43,794 nt of DNA, from contig BJFW01000004.1 in assembly GCA_014190095.1 (NCBI GenBank), positions 11,224 to 55,017 of the forward strand, given 5' to 3'. Under the pieces are notes generated by a model, which did not search any database, was not told where the DNA came from, and saw only the letters and a program-made list of their open reading frames with translations. The translations under genes and the position numbers were made by a program. Below are positions 26,049 to 36,000 of the stretch, one piece after another (positions within the stretch are counted from its first letter, which is position 1; the number at the start of each line of letters is the position of its first letter). Source of the stretch: Actinomycetes bacterium (GTDB lineage Bacteria > Actinomycetota > Acidimicrobiia > Acidimicrobiales > Ilumatobacteraceae).

Positions 26049-26792
26049 GTGACCATTGCTCGTTGGGTGCCACATAATCGCAACAGAGCTCCTTTACGCG
26101 CGCAAGTTATGGCCCATCGTGGCGCTTCCGCGGCCGAACGCGAAAACACAACCATGGCATTTACTCGTGCCCGTGAGTTGAACAGCGATGCCGTTGAACT
26201 TGATGTTCGGCTGTGCGCTTCGGGCGAAATGATTGTGCATCACAACCCCACGCTTGCAGACGGGAAAGTATTAGCAGCGCTAAACATTGCCGACATTCCA
26301 GAGCACATTCCAACACTTGCCGATGCGCTTGATGCATGCGCGGGTATGTGGGTGAATATTGAAATCAAGAATGATCCGTCCGAACCAGACTTCGACCCAA
26401 ATGACAAGTTGGCAACACTTGTTGTTGACTTCTTGCGCACTCGAGGCGCACCTGATCAGTGGCTGATTTCATCGTTTAGGCGCGAAACGGTGGACGCGGT
26501 GCACCGATTGTGGCCAGAGTTGCCAACCGCATGGTTGGACATGGGAGTTGCCGATGAAGAAGCCGATGCGTTGGCGAAAGATTTGTTGAACTCTGGTCAT
26601 CAGGCATATCACCCGTATGTCAAGACACTCACACGATCAGTGGTGGATGCAATGCATCGCCATGGAGTTGCCGTAAACACCTGGACATGTGATGACCCAA
26701 CACGAATGGCCGAACTGGTGAAGTGGGGTATTGACGGCATCTGTACCAACGTGCCTGATATCGCGCTAGGCGTTATTGCTAACGCAAAATAA
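26049..26792 (+). CDS. Glycerophosphodiester phosphodiesterase family protein
   Basis: A 247-residue GDPD-family protein that would release glycerol 3-phosphate and an alcohol from glycerophosphodiesters. The catalytic marks are MAHRGASAAERENT (His23, Arg24, Glu31), VELDVRL with metal-binding acids, and HHNPTL with the second catalytic His; WVNIEIKND supplies another metal ligand. The C-terminal VNTWTCDDPTRMAELVKWGI block is typical. The start is GTG. No signal peptide is present, so a cytosolic enzyme in lipid turnover is likely. It is convergent with a lipid-kinase gene, 3 bases apart. Confidence 0.88.
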   Translation: MTIARWVPHNRNRAPLRAQVMAHRGASAAERENTTMAFTRARELNSDAVELDVRLCASGEMIVHHNPTLADGKVLAALNIADIPEHIPTLADALDACAGMWVNIEIKNDPSEPDFDPNDKLATLVVDFLRTRGAPDQWLISSFRRETVDAVHRLWPELPTAWLDMGVADEEADALAKDLLNSGHQAYHPYVKTLTRSVVDAMHRHGVAVNTWTCDDPTRMAELVKWGIDGICTNVPDIALGVIANAK

Positions 26793-26795
26793 GTT

Positions 26796-27716
26796 CTAGA
26801 AATCGATTGTCGGTCGTACTAAACGAAGCGCTTCAGGGCAATGTTTAATGTCAATTGACGTGGTTTCGCCCAAGTAGTCACCATCCAGTTGATAAGAGAA
26901 TGGCGCCGGGAATTCAATTTTCACGTGCTCAACATCGGTTGCAATGTCAATACCTGAAGAAGTTTCAAGTCCGCCACGTCGCAACGCCGAGTACAGCGTC
27001 TTCAACATGAGCGGAGTAGTCATCTTGCGGAACGTAACAACAACGAGTTTCTTTTCTAACGATGCAGCCGAGGACAAATGAATGGCGTGCTTCCCCACAA
27101 ACGTGTACGGGTTGGTATTCAACACCACCGAAAAGAAACCGTTTGGAATTGCACGACCATCAATGTTCATGGTGAAGTGTGGGTACTTGCGGTCGTATGA
27201 CCTAAACCATGAATACAGCGCGGAGTAGGCGAACAGCGGTTGGCCAACAACGCGCTTCAAAGACGAACGTCGTTCAACTTGTTCGACCACCGCGGCGTCG
27301 TAACCGATTCCAGCATGGAAGGTGAAGTAGCGACCATTTGCTTGCCCAAGACTTACATGCTCAATTTCATCGCGATCAATGCCAGCCATCAACTGGGTGA
27401 GCGCAACCATCGGGTCGTTGGCAATGCCGAGTGTGCGAACAAAAACGTTGGTTGAACCGCCAGGCAGCATGGCAAGGGCGGTGTCACTTCCGGCGAGGCC
27501 GGTTGCAATTTCGTTCAGGGTGCCGTCACCGCCAAAACCCACCACGGCGTCGAGCCCTCGGGCAGCCGCGTCTTGGGCAAACCGAGTGGCATGTCCGCGT
27601 TCGTTCGTTTCCACCACCTGCACATCGTGGTGCTTTGCAAGGTGCTCATGGACGAGCACGGTGTTGCGGGGTGTGACGGACGACGCGAACGAGTTGACAA
27701 TCAGAAGAATTCGCAC
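26796..27716 (-). CDS. Diacylglycerol kinase-family lipid kinase (YegS/DgkB-like)
   Basis: A 306-residue protein of the DAGK catalytic family. The nucleotide-binding signature GFGGDGTLNEIATGL lies near residues 60-75, followed by AMLPGGSTNVFVRTLG, the usual ATP-site loop. The C-terminal beta domain (VKIEFPAPFSYQLDGDYLGE) is in place. Family members phosphorylate diacylglycerol, sphingoid bases or other lipids at the membrane. The start is GTG at 27716. It pairs with the convergent phosphodiesterase gene, which suggests a lipid-turnover neighbourhood. Confidence 0.88.
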   Translation of the reverse strand: MRILLIVNSFASSVTPRNTVLVHEHLAKHHDVQVVETNERGHATRFAQDAAARGLDAVVGFGGDGTLNEIATGLAGSDTALAMLPGGSTNVFVRTLGIANDPMVALTQLMAGIDRDEIEHVSLGQANGRYFTFHAGIGYDAAVVEQVERRSSLKRVVGQPLFAYSALYSWFRSYDRKYPHFTMNIDGRAIPNGFFSVVLNTNPYTFVGKHAIHLSSAASLEKKLVVVTFRKMTTPLMLKTLYSALRRGGLETSSGIDIATDVEHVKIEFPAPFSYQLDGDYLGETTSIDIKHCPEALRLVRPTIDF

Positions 27717-27792
27717 GGGGAATGAATTTTATCGGCAAATCAGTCCGAACTGGGTTGGGTAAATCCTGTACTCATCGGTAACAATAGAGGGC
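27717..27792. promoter_or_regulatory. Divergent region, lipid kinase/etfB
   Basis: A 76-base gap. TTGGGT (27755-27760) with TAACAA (27779-27784) at an 18-base spacing resembles a promoter, but it would put the RNA start almost at the etfB ATG, where GAGGG (27786-27790) also sits. The call is tentative. Confidence 0.25.
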
Positions 27793-28569
27793 ATGAACAT
27801 CGTCGTCTGCGTCAAGCAAATCCCCGATCCAGCAACCCCTGGAGCCCTTGACGGCTCCACCAATGCGTTAAAGCGCGATGGAAAACTCATTCTGGATGAG
27901 TCCGACGCTTACGGCGTAGAGATGGCATTGCAACTCGTAGCCGCAAACGGTGGAGGCGATGTGAACATCGTGTCGATGGCACCAAATGGTGAAATGTCTG
28001 GCATGCGCACTGCACTTGCAATGGGCGCAGCAAAGGGAGCGCTCATCAGCGATCCAGCACTTGCAGGATCCGATGCACTCACCACGGCAAAAGTTTTGGC
28101 TGCAGCAATTCAAAAAATGGGCAGCGCAGACTTGATCATCGCAGCAACTGAATCATCTGATGGTTACACCGGAACCGTGCCAGAACAAATGGCTGAAGTT
28201 CTTGGATTGCCTTCAGTGACATTTGCAAAGAAACTCACCATCAACGGTTCAAGTTTGAAAGCAGACCGTCAGACAGAAGAAGGATACGACGAAGTGGAGT
28301 GCCCTCTTCCTGCAGTTATCAGCGTGACTGCTGGTGTCGTAGAGCCGCGTTACCCAAGTTTCAAAGGCATCATGGCTGCAAAGTCAAAGCCAATTGACAC
28401 CTTCACTGCAAGCGACCTTGGCGTAGCGCCAACGGGTTGGGCTGGTGCAGGACAAAAAGTTGTTGCTGTAACACAAGCAGAAGCGCGGCAAGCCGGTGAA
28501 GTCATCGAAGACGACGGCAACGCATTTAACAAAATTGTTTCATTCCTTGAAAATTTGAAAGTGATCTGA
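27793..28569 (+). CDS. etfB: Electron transfer flavoprotein beta subunit
   Basis: A 258-residue EtfB. With EtfA it carries electrons from acyl-CoA and other dehydrogenases to the quinone pool through ETF:quinone oxidoreductase. Family marks are MNIVVCVKQIPDPATPG, the LDESDAYGVEMALQL segment, MALAMGAAKGALISDPA-type AMP-binding region, and EVECPLPAVISVTAGVVEPR near residue 175. It starts just after GAGGG and is followed by etfA after 11 bases. Confidence 0.93.
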   Translation: MNIVVCVKQIPDPATPGALDGSTNALKRDGKLILDESDAYGVEMALQLVAANGGGDVNIVSMAPNGEMSGMRTALAMGAAKGALISDPALAGSDALTTAKVLAAAIQKMGSADLIIAATESSDGYTGTVPEQMAEVLGLPSVTFAKKLTINGSSLKADRQTEEGYDEVECPLPAVISVTAGVVEPRYPSFKGIMAAKSKPIDTFTASDLGVAPTGWAGAGQKVVAVTQAEARQAGEVIEDDGNAFNKIVSFLENLKVI

Positions 28570-28580
28570 GGTAACACGTC

Positions 28581-29549
28581 ATGGCAATCAACAGCATTTG
28601 GGTATTCGCGCAGACCGCGGGTGGCGCACCAACAACAGGAACGCTTGAATTGCTCACCAAGGCGCGTTCACTTTCCTCGAACGTTTCAGCATTTATTGGT
28701 GGAGACGCAACAGCAGTTGCCGGCGCACTCGGCGAATATGGCGCAACCAAGGTGTATGCAACCGGCGATCTCGCTGGCAAGTTGCCTGGACCAGCAGTGT
28801 CGGCAGCAATGAAGGCAGTTATCGACGGTGGAGATTCTCCATCGGTCATCATGTTCCCGCAGAACTACGAAGGTCGCGATGTCATGGCTCGCTTGTCGGT
28901 GAAGTTGAATCGCACGGTTCTTACTAACAACACCGACATCGCCGATTCATCTGACGGTGTAGTTGCAACTACTCCAATCTTTGGTGGAAATACACTCGTC
29001 AACACTGCGTTCACAGGCGAAGGCCCACACTTGGTGTCATTCCGTCCGAAGAGCTTCGCTGCAGAGTCAGCAAGTGGAGCAGCAGCAAGTGTTGTTGCAG
29101 CGTCGGTGCCAGACACTGGCGCAACAGGTGCAGCACGCGTTACTGCAGTACACGTTGAAGAAAGCACTGGACCAAAGTTGGACGAAGCAAACATCGTTGT
29201 TTCGGGCGGCCGTGGTCTTGGCGAAGCAGGCAGCTATTCACTCGTTGAAGACCTTGCCAAGTTGTTGAAGGGTGCACCTGGTGCATCACGCGCAATTGTT
29301 GACGCCGGCTGGGTTCCCTACAGCTACCAAGTTGGCCAAACGGGCAAGGTTGTAAAGCCAGCCGTCTACATTGCAGCCGGTATTTCGGGTGCAACTCAGC
29401 ACATGGTGGGCATGAAGGGCTCAAAGAACATCATCGCGATTAACAAGGACAAGGAAGCACCAATTTTTGGTGTTGCAGACCTAGGCATTGTTGGCGACGT
29501 TCACAAGGTATTGCCACAGCTCATCGAGCTGCTTAAGTCACGCGGCTAA
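28581..29549 (+). CDS. etfA: Electron transfer flavoprotein alpha subunit
   Basis: A 322-residue EtfA, the FAD-binding partner of EtfB. The C-terminal FAD domain is clear: VSGGRGLGEAGSYSLVEDLA, SRAIVDAGWVPYSYQVGQTG, YIAAGISGATQHMVGMKGSK and IFGVADLGIVGDVHKVLPQL. A GAGG ribosome site lies nine bases before the ATG. The gene order etfB-etfA is usual. Its 3' end overlaps the convergent small membrane-protein gene by 4 bases. Confidence 0.94.
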   Translation: MAINSIWVFAQTAGGAPTTGTLELLTKARSLSSNVSAFIGGDATAVAGALGEYGATKVYATGDLAGKLPGPAVSAAMKAVIDGGDSPSVIMFPQNYEGRDVMARLSVKLNRTVLTNNTDIADSSDGVVATTPIFGGNTLVNTAFTGEGPHLVSFRPKSFAAESASGAAASVVAASVPDTGATGAARVTAVHVEESTGPKLDEANIVVSGGRGLGEAGSYSLVEDLAKLLKGAPGASRAIVDAGWVPYSYQVGQTGKVVKPAVYIAAGISGATQHMVGMKGSKNIIAINKDKEAPIFGVADLGIVGDVHKVLPQLIELLKSRG

Positions 29550-29887
29550 TTCATTGTCTGCATAGTCACGGCAACAACTGCCGCGATTATTCCAGTAAAC
29601 GAAGCCACTGCGGCAAATATTTGACGGGAAATTCTTCCGGGCAGTTTGTCGATCTTTGACTCAAGAATGTTGAATCGCTTGTCGATCTCAATGAACTGTT
29701 TGTCAATGTCTATGAACTTGTATTCGACTCGATTAAAAAAAGTTCGAACCAGTGAAAAATTGGAATCTATTCGGTCGGCTAACTGGATGAGATCGTTGCC
29801 CGTGGCGGGAAGATCCTTGCGGTCCTGAAGTTGTTGGCCCATTGTCGCTCCTAGTTTTGTGAAGTCGGTTGACTCAGTAGTTGTCAT
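29546..29887 (-). CDS. Small coiled-coil protein with C-terminal membrane helix
   Basis: About 113 residues from the ATG at 29887, which is preceded by AAGGGGAAAT, a strong ribosome site. The longer upstream frame lacks one. The middle (about residues 30-80) has heptad-like repeats (FIDIDKQFIEIDKRFNILES) suggesting a coiled coil, and the last 25 residues form a hydrophobic helix (IFAAVASFTGIIAAVVAVTM) that could be a tail anchor. I do not recognise the family. If tail-anchored it would be a candidate client for an ArsA/Get3-like ATPase such as those at 22-24 kb, though that is only an inference. Confidence 0.55.
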   Translation of the reverse strand: MTTTESTDFTKLGATMGQQLQDRKDLPATGNDLIQLADRIDSNFSLVRTFFNRVEYKFIDIDKQFIEIDKRFNILESKIDKLPGRISRQIFAAVASFTGIIAAVVAVTMQTMN

Positions 29888-30082
29888 ATTTCCCCTTTGA
29901 ATGATGTTGACAGGGAAGATGTGTACGGGTGGCCGAGCAAACGGCAATGTCTCTTTAGTGTTACACAGATGGTGCTTTGGCTGTCAAGGCATTCCCGCAA
30001 TAAATAAAAAAATTCACCTATAAAGAAAATTTTTCATCTACTTAGCGTTTAATGCGATGTTCATCGTGATTGCGCTTATGGC
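29888..30082. promoter_or_regulatory. AT-rich region upstream of the giant adhesin gene
   Basis: This gap of 195 bases separates the leftward coiled-coil gene and the rightward adhesin gene and must carry both promoters. The part from 29998 to 30052 is much richer in A and T than the rest of the window and includes AAAATTTT. TATAAA and TTTAAT are possible -10 elements for the adhesin; no convincing -35 match was found, and no strong ribosome site precedes its ATG. Confidence 0.35.
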
Positions 30083-33000
30083 ATGAAGTTGTTTCGCATT
30101 CGATTCAACCTGCGTCGAGTTGTCGCAACGATCATCTTGGTTGCATTGTTATTGCTTCCCATTTTGAGTTTGTTCGGAAGCAATGTAAAAGCCACAACAC
30201 AAGGTGGGGTGCTTGACACCACGTGGCCGTCTGCGTTGCCTGGATATACCGCTTATGCAACTGTTGTTGCTCCTGACGGAAAAATCTGGGTGGGAGATGC
30301 TGGTGTTAAATCAATTACCACTGCAGGTGCTTCAACAGATGTAACTGCAAACAATCAAACCACTCGGTCTTTGGCGGTTCAAGAGACTGAATCTGGAACA
30401 TTCGTGATTGCGGGCGGAAGTAATTTTATTTTTAGGTATTCCGCAGCAGGGGTGAAGGACACAACCTTTGGAACAGGGCAAAGTGGTACGCACAATGTCC
30501 TTCTGGTGAATGGGACGGGCGCTTCGCAGAAAATATTTGCTGGAGCGACAAACGACTTCAAGAGATATTCGGCAAGTGGCGCTCTTGAGGCCACGGTAGG
30601 CATGGGAGGTGAAGTTAGAGCGCTTGAAAATCAGACAGTTGGAAGCACGCGCTACGTCTTGGTTGGTGGTGCATTTGGTTTAAAGCGATATACCACTGCC
30701 AGCGTGATTGATGGTTCGTTCACCGCGAACCCTGGTGCGACCGTGCGGGCAATCAAAGTGCAAAGCGATGGAAAGATTCTCGTAGCAGGTACTTTCGGTC
30801 TGAAGCGTTACAACGCTGACGGTTCAGTCGATGACGCATTTCCTGCAATTACAACGTCAATCATTTCTCTCGCAATCCAAAGTGATGGGAAGATCATCGC
30901 GGGTACTTCAACTGCATTATTAAGGTATTCATCTGCAGGAGTTGCGGAAACGGCGTTCAACACGAACGCTGCACTGAACGGAAGCTTTGAAAGTGCATCA
31001 ATTGCTTTAGAGGCTTCTGGAAACATCATTGTCGTTGGTGGAACGAATAGTGCGACGAAGAGATTCATGCGCAGGTATTCGTGGGAGAACGTGGCGCCGG
31101 GAACACCGCAGACACCAACCGCGGTAGCCAGCGACAGATCGGCAATTGTCACTGTTGCGGCAGGAAGTGGCGCAACTCCTACGGGGTACACCGTGTATGT
31201 CAACGGTGATGTTTCAAAAAACTGTGTCGTTACGGGCTCGTCCGGCAACTGCACAGTTACAGGATTGACGAACGGTACTTCATACTCCTTTTATGCTGTC
31301 GCCAGAAATATTGACGCAACTTCAGCGAATTCGGCCACTTCGAATGTAGTAACTCCAGCAGACACGGTTGCTCCCGTTATTTCTTCAGCAGTTCTAGACA
31401 GCCTGGGAACAAAACTGACGCTGACTTATGACGAAACACTTGGTGCGACTACGGCGGGAACAGGCGCATTTACGGTTTCTGCGGGTGGGTCAAATTTTGT
31501 AGTCAATTCAGTGACGGTAAATGGGTCGAGCGTTGAGCTGGGATTGGCGTCGGTAATTGGCCAAGGGTTGACGGTGACAGTTTCTTATGCGGCGCCAGCG
31601 TCGAATTCTGCAACGACCAACCAAGCTATTCAGGACGTCGTTGGAAATGACGCGGTTTCACTTTCTTCGCGAGCGGTAACGAATGGTTCCACCATTGACA
31701 CGACTGCTCCAATTTATGTGTCGTCAGCGGTGAATAGTGCTGGAACAATCTTGACACTTACATATGGTGAGGCAATTCATTCAACGACTGCGCCTACCAG
31801 TGCTTTCACCGTCACGGTTAATTCGGTGCCAGTAACGGTGAATTCGGTAACGGTGAGTGGTTCAACGATTCAGTTGGCACTTGCTACAACAGTCGGAACT
31901 GGTCAGCCAGTTACGTTCGCGTATTCGGCACCTGCAAATAATTCTGCAAACACCAACCAAGCCATTCAGGACGCGGTTGGAAACGACTCAATTTCTCTGA
32001 CATCGCGGGCGATAACCACCAATAGTTCAACCGTTGACTTAACTGCACCAGCGTTCAGTAATGCGTCGGTTAACTCAACGGGAACCGTTCTTACGCTGTC
32101 GTATAACGAGACGCTGAACTCGACAACAGCTCCTACCAGTGCATTTTCGGTAACTGTTAATGGAATTGCACGCACTGTGAACTCGGCTGTCGTCAGCGGT
32201 TCCGGGGTGCAATTAACTCTTGCATCTCCAGTTGGGTCGGGTCAGACAGTGGTTGTTTCCTACACGGCTCCATCGGTTGACTCAACAACGTCTAACAGTG
32301 CAATTCAAGACACCGCTGGTAATGACGCAATTTCACGACTTTCTCAGGCTGTTTCCAACAGCTCAACGCTCGACCTCACTGCGCCAGTGTTTAGCTCTGC
32401 CACGGTCAACACTGCTGGCACGCTATTGACACTCAATTACAACGAAACATTGTTTGCCACTACAGCTCCAACTAGTGCATTCACGGTTACTGCTGGTGGC
32501 GTTTCTCAGACAATTTCCTCACTTTCAAGCAGTACTTCAACACTGCGGCTGTCACTTGCTTCGGCCATTGAGAGGGGTGTTGTGGTAACGGTTTCGTATG
32601 CCGCACCCACGCCGGATAGCACAAACTCAAATAGTGCAATTCAAGATGCCGCCGGAAACGATTCAATTTCGCTGAGTTCTGCTGCAGTAACAAACAGTTC
32701 AACTGTGGATACGACCGCACCGGTGCTGAGTTCTGCCGTGTTGGCTGCAAACGGAACAACACTGACGCTTACCTATAACGAAGCGCTTAATGCAACAACG
32801 GCTGCAACCACCGATTTTGCTGTGTTGGTGGACGGTTCACCGACAACTGTTTCAGCACGGTCAATCAGTGGTTCAACAGTGCTAATCACGTTGTCTCCGG
32901 CTGTCCTAGGTTCCTCAACAGTCACCGTTGCATACAACGCGCCTTCATCCAGCAATTTAACGACAAATAACGCCGTTCAAGACACGGCTGGTAACGATGC

Positions 33001-36000
33001 TCTTTCGTTTTCTGCAACTGCAGTGACGAACAACTCGACTGAAGGACCTCCTCGGTTGGTGTCTGCTGTGGTCGCATCAAATGGTTCTCAAGTAACACTG
33101 ACCTGGAGTGAAACGCTGGGAAGCAACAGTTACTCAACGGGTTCATTGTTCACAATATTGGTGAATGGCAGCCCCGTCTCATATGGAGGAATGGGGTATT
33201 CGTCTCCTGGTAGCAGCTTCACACTCAATATTTCGCCCACAATCACTTCTAACCAAACTGTCACGGTTTCGTATGCTGCGCCTGTTTCAAACAACGCAAC
33301 ATCAAATATCGCGGTGCAGGACTCTGTTGGTAATGATGCACTTGCATTTACAAATACGGCAGTGACGAATAATTCAACAGTTCCTGGTGATACAACCGCA
33401 CCAACGCTGCTTTCCGCATCGATAAATACTGCTGGAACGGTGTTATCACTTGCCTATAACGAAACACTTAACGCGACGACCGCTTCGGCGTCGGACTTCA
33501 CTGTTTCGGTGAATGGGGTGCCGTATTCGGTCAGCAGTGTTGCGATCAGTACTTCTGTTGTACAACTATCACTGGGTTCTGCTGTTGAAGCAGGGAGCAC
33601 CGTAACGGTCTCATACACCGCACCGACTCCAAACAGTTGGGCAACGAACTTGGCAGTGCAAGACTCTGCGGGAAATGATGCTGTTTCGCTTTCTTTACAA
33701 ACGGTAACGAATAACTCGACGGCAGGGCCAGACATTGCACCGCCAACGCTGTCGTCTGTCAATGCATCTGGAACCACCGTGACACTTCAGTTCAATGAAA
33801 CATTGAAGTCAACGCCAACACCGTCGTTGAGTGCGTTCACGGTATTTGTTGGTGAAACACCTGTTGTGCCAACTGCAATTTCAATTAGCGGTTCGTCGGT
33901 GAGCCTTACACTGCCATCTTCGGTGCCTTCCGGAACTGAAGTACGAGTGTCCTATCTTGCACCCACGTCATCATCTGCTGATACCAACGCGGCTATTCAA
34001 GACGTTATTGGAAACGATGCACTTTCATTTTCGGGAACCACTAGGCCTACTTCAACGACGTGGAACTGGGTGGAGACTTTTGATTCAACGACAATGTCAA
34101 CTAATTCATCAAATTGTCCAGGCGGCGGAAGCATCAATCGATCCAAACAGACAGTTCTTCCAAACGGAATTACCTATACCGTTGGCGTAACAGGTTCGTA
34201 CTTGTGCATTCATGACGCAACCGAGTCGTTGAGTGAACGAGGCGGTGCTGCAGGAATGTTCGTAGCCACAGGGTTGGTCACAGAGCCCGGCCTGAAGCTC
34301 ACCACATCAAATGAAGGCTGTTTGGCAAATGAGATTTGCGGTGGCCGAGGACGCTTGTTTCTGACTTTTAGTCAGCCGGTTGTCAACCCAGTGTTTTCGT
34401 TTGCTGGTTGGGGTGGTGCTGCGAGTGGTGTTTCGTGGAGCGAAATGCGCGTAGTTACCTCAGGCGTCACCATGTCAAAACTCAGTGGAACCAATATTTT
34501 GGTGTCTGCCGATGGGAGATATGTTGAAGACAACGGCCAATCCAGTAGCACACGGTGTAACGCCAGTACCTCGGGGTCATCTGCAGTCTGCGGTTCGCTG
34601 CAATTAAATGGAACAATAACGACTGTTGAATTTGAACTCTTTCAACAGACATCCGGTGGAACGGGTAACGAAGACACGTGGAACCTCACAGCCAGCATGG
34701 CGGAGGATTTCGGTCTTGTGCCAACAACATATGAGTCTTCAGGCGTAGCCAGCCATGGTGTTGGTTCTTTGAAATTAGGAGCAACAGTTGAAGCAGACCA
34801 AGCCTCGACTTTATATGCAAATACCAACGCTGATGCTGTTCCTCGTTGGACTTCGTTGGCAACTAATGCAAAGAAGGACGACGGTGTTGCTGCTTGGGTG
34901 AATTCGCCAACAATCAACTTTGGAAGTGCAGGGTCAACGTATAGCACCACAGTTGCTCTTTCAGGGGTAGAACGCACTGCGAACTTGTGCGGATGGATTG
35001 ACTTCAACCGAGATGAATTTTTCGCGTACAGCGAGCGCACATGTGCGACTGACCCAATCGCTAATGCAACTAGTGCAACTTTGACTTGGACGGTTCCTGC
35101 GGGTGTTGGTGCGGGTATTACCTACGCGCGCGTGCGTTTAAGTTATGACACGATCACCGACGCAATTGGCAAACTTGGAACGGGTGAAGTAGAGGACTAC
35201 TCCATGTTGTTGCCGTCGAGCAGCCTGCCGTCAGGTGTGAATGATGCTTCAACTGACGGTCAAGACATCAATCAAACGATCTCACCCCTGACCAATGATC
35301 AATTTGAGACTGGATATCCGGGAAATAACTCAACACTCAAGTTGTGTGGAAGTGGCCAAACCCCAAACAACTGCACAGTTACGACATTGGTAGTGGCAAA
35401 TCAAGGAACGTACACCGTCAATGCAGATGGAACTGTCACCTTCAATCCATTACCTAATTTCACCGGTACCGCGACGCCAGTTAGGTATCAAATTACCGAT
35501 ACTCAGGCAACACCGCTTACAACCTCAGCAACCATTACTCCAACAGTCGTGCCGCGACCAACAGCAACAGCTGATACCTCGATTGATTTGCTCAACGTCA
35601 CCCAAACGAAGAATCCTCTAACGAATGACACCGCAGGAAGCAGTGACGCGCCATTAAGTGCGTCTTCAGTTCGCCTCTGTGGAAGTGGACAGAGTGCTCC
35701 TTTGTGCAATGCAACGTCGGTAACGGTTGCTGGCGGCGTTTACAGTGTTAACCAAACAACGGGAGTAATCACCTTTGTTCCAACGAATAACTTCACGGGT
35801 ACTGCAACTCCAGTTACATACCAAGTCTCAGATTCACTGAATCAAGTTGCATCCTCTACGTATACGCCGACTGTTGTAGCTACTCCAACAGCATCAAATG
35901 ACACTTCCTCTGGTGCTTGGAATATCGATCAAACGATTTCACCATTTTCAAACGACACGAACGCCAGTGGCTACCCATTGGGAAGTCTTGCGTTGTGCGG

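Noticed and set aside
27755-27784. A confident etfB promoter
   Set aside because: The -35/-10-like pair would start RNA at or next to the ATG, which conflicts with the ribosome site also present; kept only as a low-confidence region.
30003-30030. AAAATTTT and A/T runs as an operator
   Set aside because: Short AT palindromes are expected in such AT-rich DNA; no paired half-sites of useful length were found.
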